A stretch of 64,000 nucleotides of DNA from Paenibacillus ihbetae. GTDB taxonomy: Bacteria > Bacillota > Bacilli > Paenibacillales > Paenibacillaceae. How positions within the stretch are numbered: position 1 is the stretch's first letter; each line of letters begins with the position of its first letter. The notes beneath the pieces are model-generated. The model was not told where the DNA came from. It saw only the letters and a program-made list of their open reading frames with translations, and ran no database searches. The stretch covers positions 868,001 to 932,000 of the forward strand of contig NZ_CP016809.1 in assembly GCF_002741055.1 (NCBI RefSeq), written 5' to 3'. Positions 35,104 to 42,812 of this stretch are shown piece by piece. A program made the translations under genes and the position numbers.

Positions 35104-35975
35104 CAAAGGTAACGCACCACCAAATCAATCAGGGTAAAGACGAACAGGACGATGCTCAGCGTGCTGTTCATCGTAAAGAAAGCGGTCTGCAGGCGGCTCA
35201 TATCGTTCGGCGACAGGATGTAATGCTGGTAAAACAGAATGCCTAGGGCGATGATCATCCCGATCAGATACCACCAGCTGAGCGGCGTTATGAAAAACAA
35301 CACGATAAAGCCTACGGCAGTGATCACATGAAAGCCGCGGGCGAACCATAGCGCATGCTGCAGCCCGAAGCGGGAAGGGATCGAGTACAGGCCTTCCTTC
35401 TCATCGAACTCCTGGTCCTGGCATGCATAGATCACATCGAATCCGGCCGTCCAGAATGCCAGTGCGACATAGAAGAGCAGCGCCTTCCAATCCACCTGGC
35501 CCGTAACGGCGACCCAGCCCCCCAGAGGCGCAAGCGCGGTGGTCAAGCCAAGAACGACGTGGCACAGCCATGTAAAACGCTTCGTAAAGGAATAAATAAC
35601 AAGCAAAAAGATAGCGATCGGCAGCAGCCGGAAAGCGAACGGGTCCAGCTCATAGGTAGCCCAGAAAAAGACGGCGAACGATAAAATGATAAAGATAATG
35701 ACTTCAAACGGCTTGAGCAGTCCGGCCGGAATGGCCCGTCCTGCAGTCCGCGGGTTTTTCGCGTCAATGTATTGGTCGGTCAGCCGGTTAAGCCCGAACG
35801 CGGCGCTTCGCGCACCGAACATGGCCAGAAAAATCCAGCCGATGTCTCCCCAGGAAGGCAGGTGGTCGAACACGACCGCCGATCCCAGAATCGCCCCCAT
35901 AAATGCGAAAGGCAGAGCAAACAAGGTATGCTCCACTTTGATCATTTCCAGATAAGTCCCAATTTTCTTAAACAT
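35103..35975 (-). CDS. UbiA-family prenyltransferase (MqnP role)
   Basis: A 290-residue polytopic membrane prenyltransferase. The first Asp-rich motif is FGLNRLTDQYIDAKNPRTAGR near residue 62, and the second is FDVIYACQDQEFDEKEGLYSIP near residue 185. Eight to nine membrane helices. ATG at 35973-35975 (MFKKIG) has AAGGAG eight bases upstream; the frame opens earlier, inside menG. The family label in databases is often 4-hydroxybenzoate octaprenyltransferase, but beside mqnA and ubiX the substrate is probably 1,4-dihydroxy-6-naphthoate (MqnP). Confidence 0.9.
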   Translation of the reverse strand: MFKKIGTYLEMIKVEHTLFALPFAFMGAILGSAVVFDHLPSWGDIGWIFLAMFGARSAAFGLNRLTDQYIDAKNPRTAGRAIPAGLLKPFEVIIFIILSFAVFFWATYELDPFAFRLLPIAIFLLVIYSFTKRFTWLCHVVLGLTTALAPLGGWVAVTGQVDWKALLFYVALAFWTAGFDVIYACQDQEFDEKEGLYSIPSRFGLQHALWFARGFHVITAVGFIVLFFITPLSWWYLIGMIIALGILFYQHYILSPNDMSRLQTAFFTMNSTLSIVLFVFTLIDLVVRYL

Positions 35976-36729
35976 TCCGATTCTCCTTGATCCCAATGTG
36001 TAAGGCTGCGATGCCACCAGTCAAGGGATAGGCCTGGACCTCCTTAAGTCCGGTCTGACGGAAAGCTTCGGCTAGCTCCTCTCGGCCGGGAAACAGCTTC
36101 AGCGAATCGGGCAGCCATTTATACTGCTCATACCGCTTCGCCACCAGTTGTCCCATGCGCGGCAGCAGTTGTTGAAAGTAAAAATAATAAAGTCCTTTGA
36201 ACGGCTGCCAGGTCGGCTTGGACAATTCGAGGCATACCACCATCCCGCCCGGCTTTACCACTCTTTGCATTTCGCGAAGAACCTGCATATAATCCGGAAC
36301 GTTCCGGAGCCCGAACCCGATCGTCGCATAATCGAACTGATTGTCCTCGAACGGCAGTTCCATCGCATTGCCTTGCACGAGCCGGATCTGCCCCTCCAGA
36401 CCGTTTCTGGACACCTTCTCCCGGCCGACCTTCAGCATCCCCTCGCTGAAATCAAGCCCGACTATGTGTCCAGTTTCACTTGCCTGGGCCATGCTAATCG
36501 TCCAGTCGCAAGTTCCGCAGCACAAGTCAATTGCGGTGTCGCCCGGGCGCATGTTCATCTTCTTCATCGTAAACCTGCGCCAGGCCTTGTGCCTTCTAAA
36601 GCTGAGGATATCATTCATCAGATCGTACTTGCCGGCAATGCTCTCAAATACGGAATGGACATGCTCCTCTTTCGGCGTGCCGCCGTTACGCCGGGAATCC
36701 GGCATCATCGTTTGTTTATCCACAGACAT
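35968..36729 (-). CDS. menG: Demethylmenaquinone methyltransferase
   Basis: SAM-dependent last step of menaquinone synthesis, shared by both menaquinone routes. 253 residues. HVHSVFESIAGKYDLMNDIL near residue 25 and SFRRHKAWR are typical UbiE/MenG signatures; the SAM motif is AIDLCCGTCDWTISMA near residue 70 and FGLRNVPDYMQVLREMQRV near residue 140. The SAM motif shows LCCGT rather than the common LACGT. It overlaps the UbiA start and follows hepS by four bases. Confidence 0.95.
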   Translation of the reverse strand: MSVDKQTMMPDSRRNGGTPKEEHVHSVFESIAGKYDLMNDILSFRRHKAWRRFTMKKMNMRPGDTAIDLCCGTCDWTISMAQASETGHIVGLDFSEGMLKVGREKVSRNGLEGQIRLVQGNAMELPFEDNQFDYATIGFGLRNVPDYMQVLREMQRVVKPGGMVVCLELSKPTWQPFKGLYYFYFQQLLPRMGQLVAKRYEQYKWLPDSLKLFPGREELAEAFRQTGLKEVQAYPLTGGIAALHIGIKENRNV

Positions 36730-36733
36730 CTCC

Positions 36734-37594
36734 CTATCCTCCCCTTACAACGGACGAAACGGTACCCAGCCGGTGCAGGAACGGCTCGAGCAAGCCGGCG
36801 TACGGGCAATCCCCAGACCGTCCCGCAAGCAGCTGCTGCAGGTTCGCCACCGTCTCCCGCAGCTTGTCCAGGATCCGTTCGGCAGCCTTGTATTTCAGGA
36901 TCAGCTTTTTCCAATCCTTCGGGTCCGCCTTCTTCCCGACCAGCAGCTTGCGCTCCTCTTCGTTTGCCGTTTCGATCAAGTGCCAATAACTGTAGCTCCA
37001 TCTTCCCGAATCCGGAGAAACGCAGCGCTTCATCTCTTGAACCAGGGTTTCGCACTGCGTGAATTCCTTCAGCAGCGTCCTCCATGTCTCGTGAACCGAT
37101 TTCTCAAGCAGGGGGGTAAAAGAAAGAAACAGCTGCATATTCAGCTGTACCGTTTGCCGTAAATATTCTTCAGAAGGCACCAGCGTATCTTTCATTTTGC
37201 CATACAGGTTCATTTTCATCACATTGACACTGCTTACCGCCCGGCTCAAAAGCGAGATGACCGCGATTTCGCCCTTCTGTGCAAGAAGCTGGTAAAACCG
37301 GCTGCTGAAGTAGTCCCCGGCAAGCACCTTTAATTGACGGGAGCGCATCATGGCCTCCCCTTGGTTGCCTTCGGCAACATCGATGCTCTCATGCGTATCA
37401 AGACCCATCTGAACCAGCGAGGCGACCAGCGCGTATAATTCTTCGAGTCCGGCAATATTCCTTCCCGAGTCCTTCAAAAATATGTATAGCAAATGAACAC
37501 GGGCGTCCGGAAAGTCCGGTAGTTCCGTGTGATTCTGGATCATATCATAATTTATATATTTCTCTGCCAGTTCTGGTACGCGATACGGTTTCAT
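36734..37594 (-). CDS. hepS: Heptaprenyl diphosphate synthase component I
   Basis: Non-catalytic partner of HepT that sets the chain length of the menaquinone tail. 286 residues, helical, matching the HEPPP_synt_1 family by size and by position upstream of menG, with YPHTELPDFPDARVHLL-like N-terminal sequence and LAGDYFSSRFYQLLAQKGEIA near residue 95 as recognisable segments. No Asp-rich catalytic motif is present, as expected. Preceded by an extended -10 promoter. Confidence 0.88.
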   Translation of the reverse strand: MKPYRVPELAEKYINYDMIQNHTELPDFPDARVHLLYIFLKDSGRNIAGLEELYALVASLVQMGLDTHESIDVAEGNQGEAMMRSRQLKVLAGDYFSSRFYQLLAQKGEIAVISLLSRAVSSVNVMKMNLYGKMKDTLVPSEEYLRQTVQLNMQLFLSFTPLLEKSVHETWRTLLKEFTQCETLVQEMKRCVSPDSGRWSYSYWHLIETANEEERKLLVGKKADPKDWKKLILKYKAAERILDKLRETVANLQQLLAGRSGDCPYAGLLEPFLHRLGTVSSVVRGG

Positions 37595-37648
37595 CCTCAG
37601 CCTCCGTGCACTTGATGTTCTATGGTCTATTGAGCCAACAATCCAATC

Positions 37649-37657
37649 TATTATAAC
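37649..37657 (-). promoter_or_regulatory. Extended -10 promoter upstream of hepS
   Basis: TGTTATAAT on the minus strand (TGn plus perfect TATAAT), about 55 bases before the hepS start; the -35 (ATGTAC) is poor, as usual for extended -10 promoters. It would give the hep/menaquinone cluster its own transcription, independent of the region cut off by the insertion sequence. Confidence 0.55.
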
Positions 37658-37704
37658 ACATGTTCAGGACACGTACATGCCTGTCACTTACTATTTTAAC
37701 CGTT

Positions 37705-38247
37705 TCACGGACGGCTGAATTGCTTCTGCCAAAGATTCGTAAAAGTTAAATTGAGCGAGGCAGCCAAGGATGGCGGCACGTCGCCGTTTCGCAGCCGGCT
37801 CAGCGCCTCCGCATAACGCGGCTCCCAGGAATCCCTGTTCATATTGGAAGCCAGCAGCAGATACCGCTTCCCGCCCCAGCGATCGATCGCGATCACTCGC
37901 AAATACAGTTGATTCACATTATCCGTGCCTTCGAACGCGAAGGACAGGATGCCGGCGATATCCTCATACACGTCGCCGACCTCCTCCGAGGGGTCGCTTA
38001 GTTTGATATCCATCGTCAGCGTGCCGTCATCATAATCCGCCCGGCTTATTCCGAGATGAAGCGGCAGATTCATCAGCGAGTCGACTAATCCGGCATCCGA
38101 CAGCTCACGGCTGTGATAAGGGACCGCAGCGGTAACCGTCTCGATTTTTTGGCGCGCATGCGATTGGAGCTCCAGCAGGATGACGAGCATCATGAATGCG
38201 ATCGCGGCCGGCACAAGCACAGCCCGTACAATTTGCCATTGCTTCAT
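37705..38247 (-). CDS. Hypothetical membrane-anchored protein
   Basis: A 180-residue protein with one N-terminal membrane helix (about residues 8-27, VLVPAAIAFMMLVILLEL) and an extracytoplasmic domain of mixed strands and helices. Family not recognised. The domain has an acidic stretch (DDGTLTMDIKLSDPSEEVGD) and an RVIAIDRWGGKRYLLLAS strand pair. GGGGGG precedes the ATG. It sits between mtrB and hepS, where B. subtilis has no gene, and the IS element now separates it from mtrB. Confidence 0.75.
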   Translation of the reverse strand: MKQWQIVRAVLVPAAIAFMMLVILLELQSHARQKIETVTAAVPYHSRELSDAGLVDSLMNLPLHLGISRADYDDGTLTMDIKLSDPSEEVGDVYEDIAGILSFAFEGTDNVNQLYLRVIAIDRWGGKRYLLLASNMNRDSWEPRYAEALSRLRNGDVPPSLAASLNLTFTNLWQKQFSRP

Positions 38248-38315
38248 GTCCTATACCCCCCTAGCCTTAGTTTCTTCCGCTCCTCTTAAGTCCATACCTC
38301 ATTGTATAAAGAAAA

Positions 38316-38334
38316 AAAGCAGGCTATGCCTGCT
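38316..38334. repeat. Left target-site duplication of the IS (hairpin copy with T-tract)
   Basis: The 19-bp sequence AAAGCAGGCTATGCCTGCT. On the minus strand it is an AGCAGGC/GCCTGCT hairpin followed by seven Ts, a functional-looking terminator. It is identical to the copy at the other end of the element. Confidence 0.9.
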
Positions 38335-38445
38335 CAGGCTGTCGAGAAAGTCTCGACAGCTATTTTCTTGTGAATTTAATTCAACACGACACCGCGTTAA
38401 TGTTGTATAATAATAGTAAATAAACCGTTCGGAAGGGTGTTACAT

Positions 38446-39018
38446 ATGTTGCGTTCGAATCGAGAAAAACAGCAGACTTACGAATTTGTTTCGATTGAAG
38501 AATTGGTTCCTCAAGATCATCTGCTCCGTAAAGTGGACAAGTATATCGATTTCTCTTTCATCGACGAAAAGGTTCGTCCGCTTTACTGTGCGGATACTGG
38601 GCGGCCTGCTATCGACCCTGTCGTGTTATTTAAGATGATTTTCCTCGGTTATTTTTATGGCATCCGTTCCGAACGCCAACTCGAACGTGAAATTCAAACC
38701 AACCTTGCTTACCGCTGGTTTTTGGGGTTAGGTTTAACCGACAAAGTGCCGGACCACTCTACGATTAGCTGGAATCGTCGCACGCGCTTTAAAGACACCG
38801 AGATTTTTCAGGAGATCTTCGATGAGATTGTGCTTCAAGCTATCCAGCACCGTATGGTGGGCGGACGTGTCTTAGTTACCGACTCAACCCACGTCAAAGC
38901 GAATGCGAACAAGCATAAATACACAAAAGAACAGGTTTTGCAAAACACTCGTGATTATGTGAGTGAACTTAATGCGGCCGTAGAGGCTGACCGGAATGCA
39001 CATGGAAAAAAGCGCTAA
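38446..39018 (+). CDS. IS1182 transposase, N-terminal part (orfA)
   Basis: 190 residues with the N-terminal DUF772-like domain (PQDHLLRKVDKYIDFSFI, RPAIDPVVLFKMIFLGYFYG, VPDHSTISWNRRTRF) and the first catalytic Asp in LVTDSTHVKANANK. ATG at 38446 follows GGAAGGG by eight bases. The frame stops at 39016-39018, just after A-AAA-AAG (39006-39012). A -1 shift there leads without interruption into orfB. It lacks the other two catalytic acids, so on its own it cannot be active. Confidence 0.88.
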   Translation: MLRSNREKQQTYEFVSIEELVPQDHLLRKVDKYIDFSFIDEKVRPLYCADTGRPAIDPVVLFKMIFLGYFYGIRSERQLEREIQTNLAYRWFLGLGLTDKVPDHSTISWNRRTRFKDTEIFQEIFDEIVLQAIQHRMVGGRVLVTDSTHVKANANKHKYTKEQVLQNTRDYVSELNAAVEADRNAHGKKR

Positions 39019-39032
39019 AGCCAAGAGAGGAC

Positions 39033-39806
39033 GTGATCGAGGAAAAGGAAGTTAAAGTGAGCACGACAGATCCCGAAAGCGGTTATATGATTCGTGATGG
39101 GAAACCGGAAGGATTCTTCTATTTAGACCACCGTACCGTGGACCTGAAATATAATATGATTACGGATGTCCATGTCACCGCCGGAAATGTCCATGATTCT
39201 GTACCATATTTGTCCCGTTTGGATCGTCAACAAGAACGATTTGGTTTTAAAGTCGAAGCCGTTGCTCTGGACTCCGGGTACTTGACTTCACCCATCTGCA
39301 AAGGGCTGCAAAGCCGAAACATCTTTGCCGTTATTGCTCACCGAAGATTTCACCCGACCCAGGGTTTATTCCCTAAATGGAAGTTCACGTATGATGCGGA
39401 GCGCAATCTTTATGTTTGCCCTGCAAAGCACGAATTACCGTACAAGACGACCAACCGTGAGGGATACCGACAGTACGCTTCGGATCCACAGCACTGCAAG
39501 AACTGCCCGTTATTAAATGAATGCACGCGGTCTCGCAACCACCGAAAGGTGGTAACTCGTCATGTCTGGGAGGACAGCAAAGAGTGGGTGCGAGGCAACC
39601 GGTTGAGTCGATCCGGGAAATATCTCTACCGAAAACGAAAAGAAACGATTGAGCGAAGCTTCGCGGATGCCAAAGAGCTCCATGGGTTTCGCTATTGCCG
39701 TTTGCGCGGGCTGCAAAACGTCAGGGAACAGGCCCTGATGACAGCAGCTGTACAGAACATGAAGAAGATGGCGATCCACCTGGATCGCCTGGAAAAACGG
39801 GGGTAA
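39033..39806 (+). CDS. IS1182 transposase, C-terminal part (orfB)
   Basis: About 257 residues in the -1 frame relative to orfA. It begins with the family's linker EEKEVKVSTTDPESGYM and GFFYLDHRTVD, and carries the second catalytic Asp in AVALDSGYLTSP and the Glu in ETIERSFADAKELHGFRYC. A cysteine-rich insertion (CPAKHEL, CKNCPLLNEC) is typical. The GTG at 39033 is probably not a real start; translation is more likely by frameshift from orfA, or the gene is a frameshifted pseudogene. Confidence 0.85.
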   Translation: MIEEKEVKVSTTDPESGYMIRDGKPEGFFYLDHRTVDLKYNMITDVHVTAGNVHDSVPYLSRLDRQQERFGFKVEAVALDSGYLTSPICKGLQSRNIFAVIAHRRFHPTQGLFPKWKFTYDAERNLYVCPAKHELPYKTTNREGYRQYASDPQHCKNCPLLNECTRSRNHRKVVTRHVWEDSKEWVRGNRLSRSGKYLYRKRKETIERSFADAKELHGFRYCRLRGLQNVREQALMTAAVQNMKKMAIHLDRLEKRG

Positions 39807-39850
39807 TCTCCCCGTTTTCACTTTTGAAGTGACCACTTGAAATTGAGAAA

Positions 39851-39880
39851 CCCTGCACTTTAGAAAAAAGTACAGGGTTT
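39851..39880 (+). terminator. Terminator of the IS transposase
   Basis: Stem CCCTGCACTT/AAGTACAGGG (one mismatch) followed by TTT, inside the right end of the element, 45 bases after the orfB stop. Confidence 0.65.
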
Positions 39881-39892
39881 CTCGACAATCTG

Positions 39893-39911
39893 AAAGCAGG
39901 CTATGCCTGCT
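39893..39911. repeat. Right target-site duplication of the IS (hairpin copy, truncated T-tract)
   Basis: The second 19-bp copy, next to mtrB. Reading from mtrB on the minus strand it is the same AGCAGGC/GCCTGCT hairpin, but only three Ts remain before the IS end CAGATTG. The insertion therefore cut the T-tract of what was probably the terminator downstream of mtrB. Confidence 0.9.
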
Positions 39912-39998
39912 GCAAAATAAATGATAGATGAATGTTCGATATTGCCTGCCTTTAAGCCGCCATCGTTCATAGCCGCTTCCCCGATGGCTTTCCCAAAA

Positions 39999-40223
39999 TC
40001 AGCTGCCGGATTCGATCTTTCCGTGCTTCGTCATGATCTCAGCTTTGCCGCGGATCTTCACCGCAGATGTATGATCCGTAAACTGGGCGATGATAACCTC
40101 GCCCTTGTCCAGCTTCTCGGTATGATGAAACCGCGTGTCCTGACCGCGTGTAAGGCCGATCACCTGTACGCCGTGATCCAGCGCCTTGATTACGAAATAA
40201 TCGCCGTTTTGAACGTTCTCCAT
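39999..40223 (-). CDS. mtrB: Tryptophan RNA-binding attenuation protein TRAP
   Basis: A 74-residue beta-sheet protein that forms an 11-subunit ring, binds tryptophan and then RNA with spaced GAG/UAG triplets. Diagnostic segments are [40 protein letters not shown] and [13 protein letters not shown]. The RNA-contact residues of the family (Lys37, Lys56, Arg58 in B. subtilis numbering) have counterparts in KLDKGE and VKIRGK. A matching target is present 12 kb away before trpE. AGGAGG precedes the start. folE, normally upstream in B. subtilis, is absent here. The IS lies 88 bases downstream. Confidence 0.95.
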   Translation of the reverse strand: MENVQNGDYFVIKALDHGVQVIGLTRGQDTRFHHTEKLDKGEVIIAQFTDHTSAVKIRGKAEIMTKHGKIESGS

Positions 40224-40251
40224 TCCACAGACCTCCTCACCGTCAATCTAA

Positions 40252-40280
40252 AAGAAAAGGCCGTGAACGAATTCACGACC
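40252..40280 (-). terminator. Terminator of hbs
   Basis: Stem GGTCGTGAA/TTCACGGCC with a 4-base loop, followed on the minus strand by TTTTCTTTT, in the 85-base hbs-mtrB gap. Confidence 0.75.
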
Positions 40281-40308
40281 TGTGCTCTTAGGTAATATGT
40301 AGAAATCT

Positions 40309-40581
40309 TTATTTGATTCCGTCTTTGAGCGCTTTACCAGGTTTAAATGCAGGAATTTTGCTCGCAGGGATTTCGATTTCTTCACCTGTTTGCGGGTTGC
40401 GGCCTTTCCGTGCGGAACGCTCGCGAACCTCGAAGTTGCCGAAACCAACCAATTGAACTTTATCCCCGTTTTGCAGTGCTTCGGAAATTGCATCGAAAAC
40501 GGCATCAACCGCTTTAGTCGCATCTTTCTTGGAAAGCTCAGCAGATTCAGCTACTTGAGTAATCAGATCCGATTTATTCAT
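40309..40581 (-). CDS. hbs: DNA-binding protein HU
   Basis: A 90-residue nucleoid protein that bends DNA as a dimer. [12 protein letters not shown] at the start, [22 protein letters not shown] near residue 45 with the intercalating Asn-Pro of the beta arm, and [12 protein letters not shown] at the end are all typical. The position between spoIVA and mtrB is as in B. subtilis. Confidence 0.97.
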   Translation of the reverse strand: MNKSDLITQVAESAELSKKDATKAVDAVFDAISEALQNGDKVQLVGFGNFEVRERSARKGRNPQTGEEIEIPASKIPAFKPGKALKDGIK

Positions 40582-40774
40582 TCTTTCACCTCCCTAACAA
40601 GGAATGTGCTCCACTTGCTATACACTGTTTCCGTTTTACCGCAAATTATACGTGCAATCGGGTATTTTCCCCTATTTCGCGCTTCGAATGCATGACGCGG
40701 AACAAATTTATAGTAATACAGCCATCTCATAATTTCAAGCGTTTTGCTTTAGCAGACCGATGAAAACACGAAAA

Positions 40775-40813
40775 ACAGCCGCTAATCGGGACTTTTGGCC
40801 CGCTAGCGGCTGT
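40775..40813 (-). terminator. Terminator downstream of spoIVA
   Basis: 10-bp stem ACAGCCGCTA/TAGCGGCTGT with an inner CGGG/CCCG pairing and five Ts on the minus strand, in the spoIVA-hbs gap. It lies beyond the MITE-like repeat, which was probably inserted between spoIVA and this terminator. Confidence 0.8.
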
Positions 40814-40850
40814 GTTTTCAACACTAAATTGGCGCTCACTTACAATGCGT

Positions 40851-41126
40851 GTTCAAAAAGTCGAATTTTCAGCACCGAGGCTTATGCTTCCGAAGTGCGT
40901 TTTTTCAAAACGCTTTAGGTTTGATAAAGCAAGGGACTGAGGAGCGGAGCTACACGTTTTCGCAGAAAACGTCTTCGAAAGCATCTGCTGTTCTGGGTAC
41001 GTGAGCACCTGAAATGTTTCCGCAGGAAACATACTTCAGAAGCATAATCTTAGGCCCGGCTAAATTCAAGATTCGATGCCGAATTACTTCTTGACTCACT
41101 TCGTGATCAAAAGGCGACTTTTTGAA
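40851..41126. repeat. MITE-like structured repeat, 276 bp
   Basis: The ends are a perfect 13-bp inverted repeat GTTCAAAAAGTCG/CGACTTTTTGAAC. There is no reading frame inside. Instead there are three short palindromic modules: GCGTTTTTTCAAAACGC (40897-40913), a 19-bp ACGTTTTCGCAGAAAACGT (40954-40972) and a 19-bp ATGTTTCCGCAGGAAACAT (41014-41032), the last two followed by CTTC-(G/A)-(A)-AAGCA-like sequence. It ends eight bases before the spoIVA stop codon. The form suggests a non-autonomous transposable element or an intergenic structured repeat. Confidence 0.65.
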
Positions 41127-41133
41127 CTTCCTC

Positions 41134-42612
41134 TTAAAGAATGATTGCGATCAGACCGCCGGAGCCCTCGTTAATAATACGTCCCAGCGTTTCCTGAAGC
41201 TTGTATCTGGCATTGTCCGGCATCATCGCGATTTTGCCCTGGATGCCTTCCCGGACGATGGAATGGAGGGATCGGCCGAAAATATCGGACTCCCAAATCT
41301 TGATCGGATCGTTCTCGAAGTCCTGCATCAGATAGCGGACAAGCTCCTCGCTCTGCTTCTCGGTGCCGATAATCGGCGAGAACTCCGATTCGACATCGAC
41401 GCGGATCATATGGATGGACGGTGCGGTCGCTTTGAGGCGGACCCCGAAGCGGGTGCCTTGACGGATCAGCTCCGGCTCATCCAGCGCCATTTCGGCAAGG
41501 GAAGGCGCCGCAATGCCGTATCCGGTCGTCTTCACCATCTCAAGCGCCTCTGCGAACCGGTCATACTCGCGCTTCGCATGGGAGAATTCCTGCATCAGCT
41601 GCAGCAGGTGATCTTTGCCGCGGATTTCGACCCCGACGACCTCCATCAAAATCCGGTCGTACAATTCGTCCGGCGCGAAGAGATCAATCTCGGCCACGCC
41701 CTGCCCCATATTCATGCCGCTCAGTCCGGCGCGGTCGATAAAGTCATATTCCATGAACTGGCTTACAACCCGGTCGACATCGCGCAGACGGCGGATATCC
41801 TTCACGGTATCCCTTACCGAGTTCTCGTAGTTGCTGCGCAGCCAGTGGTTCTCGTTCAGCACCATGACCCAGCTCGGCAAGTTTACGTTGACTTCATGAA
41901 CCGGGAATTCATACAATACTTCACGCAGAACCCCGGTAACATCATCCTCGGTCATCGTGGCCGCGCTGAGCGTCATGACCGGAATATCATATTTCTCGGC
42001 CAGCTCGTTCCGCAGCTGCAGTGCCTCCTCGCTTCGAGGGCGGGTGGAGTTGATGACGACAACGAACGGCTTTCCGACTTCCTTGAGCTCTTCAATGACT
42101 CGCTCTTCCGCCTCAACATAGGAGCTGCGCGGAATTTCCGCGATGCTTCCGTCGGTCGTAACGACAACGCCGAGCGTGGAATGCTCTTGGATGACCTTGC
42201 GGGTTCCGATTTCGGCCGCCTCCTGGAACGGAATCGGCTCCTCGAACCATGGCGTGGAGATCATTCGCGGACCGTTTTCATCCTCATAGCCCTTGGCCCC
42301 TTCCACGGCATACCCGACGCAGTCTACCAGTCTTACGTTGACCTCAAGCCCTTCCGTAACTTTAATCTGCACCGCGTTGTTCGGTACAAATTTTGGTTCG
42401 GTGGTCATGATCGTTTTTCCTGCAGCGCTTTGAGGCAGCTCATCGACAGCTCTTACCCGATCCGCCTCGTTCGTAATGTTCGGGAGCACAACCGTCTCCA
42501 TAAAACGCTTGATGAAGGTTGATTTTCCCGTACGGACGGCCCCGACGACACCTAAATAAATGTCCCCTCCGGTCCGTTCGGCAATGTCCTTAAAAATGTC
42601 CACTTTTTCCAA
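41134..42612 (-). CDS. spoIVA: Spore coat morphogenetic ATPase SpoIVA
   Basis: Made in the mother cell, it polymerises on the forespore surface after ATP hydrolysis and forms the base layer of the coat. 492 residues. It begins EKVDIFKDIAERTGGDIYLG, has the P-loop VVGAVRTGKSTFIKRFM near residue 25 and a Sensor-type TTEPKFVPN, and ends with the conserved SGGLIAIIL. The start is TTG at 42610-42612 with GAGGAGGGG upstream, exactly at the family's usual first residue; the longer frame to 42678 is not conserved. Confidence 0.96.
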   Translation of the reverse strand: MEKVDIFKDIAERTGGDIYLGVVGAVRTGKSTFIKRFMETVVLPNITNEADRVRAVDELPQSAAGKTIMTTEPKFVPNNAVQIKVTEGLEVNVRLVDCVGYAVEGAKGYEDENGPRMISTPWFEEPIPFQEAAEIGTRKVIQEHSTLGVVVTTDGSIAEIPRSSYVEAEERVIEELKEVGKPFVVVINSTRPRSEEALQLRNELAEKYDIPVMTLSAATMTEDDVTGVLREVLYEFPVHEVNVNLPSWVMVLNENHWLRSNYENSVRDTVKDIRRLRDVDRVVSQFMEYDFIDRAGLSGMNMGQGVAEIDLFAPDELYDRILMEVVGVEIRGKDHLLQLMQEFSHAKREYDRFAEALEMVKTTGYGIAAPSLAEMALDEPELIRQGTRFGVRLKATAPSIHMIRVDVESEFSPIIGTEKQSEELVRYLMQDFENDPIKIWESDIFGRSLHSIVREGIQGKIAMMPDNARYKLQETLGRIINEGSGGLIAIIL

Positions 42613-42678
42613 AAGAGATCCCCTCCTCAAATTACTCCGAAGGAAAAATGCTTTAAGAGCATCCGCTTCGTGTTCCAC

Positions 42679-42795
42679 TCACAGCCAAAGCCATTGCAAC
42701 AGATGAGCAGCTTTCACCTTTGTCGCCAGCAGTCCGCCGCCGAAGATTCCATGGTTTTTATGGATGGAAACGGCAAAGCGGCGTAACTCGTACAT
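42679..42795 (-). CDS. Possible 38-residue sporulation-associated peptide
   Basis: ATG at 42793-42795 opens 38 codons with plausible composition (MYELRRFAVSIHKNHGIF, then a hydrophobic LLATKVKAAHLLQWLWL end). It begins about ten bases after a predicted transcript start. It lacks a clear ribosome site, so it would be nearly leaderless. I do not recognise it; it could be chance. Confidence 0.25.
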   Translation of the reverse strand: MYELRRFAVSIHKNHGIFGGGLLATKVKAAHLLQWLWL

Positions 42796-42812
42796 GCATT
42801 TGGACTAGTAAC

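Larger units (their letters stand above)
38335..39892 (+). mobile_element. IS1182-family insertion sequence
   Basis: A 1558-bp element with both ends visible. The left end CAGGCTGTCGAGAAA and the inverted right end CAGATTGTCGAGAAA match at 13 of 15 positions. It is flanked by a 19-bp direct repeat that is itself a terminator hairpin (separate entries). The left end continues into a perfect 10-bp hairpin (GCTGTCGAGA/TCTCGACAGC, 38338-38360), which may shield the transposase from outside transcription. It encodes an IS1182-like transposase in two overlapping-phase frames. Codon use is less GC rich than in neighbours, consistent with recent arrival. Confidence 0.9.

Noticed and set aside
39911..39998. 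Open frame overlapping the 3' end of mtrB, encoding a tail resembling FGKAIGEAAMNDGGL
   Set aside because: Reading continues from mtrB in another frame into the duplicated hairpin; no start, ribosome site or family support.
41122..42522. 466-codon plus-strand frame opposite spoIVA
   Set aside because: Shadow of a highly conserved sporulation gene; its composition is that of a reverse-complement frame.
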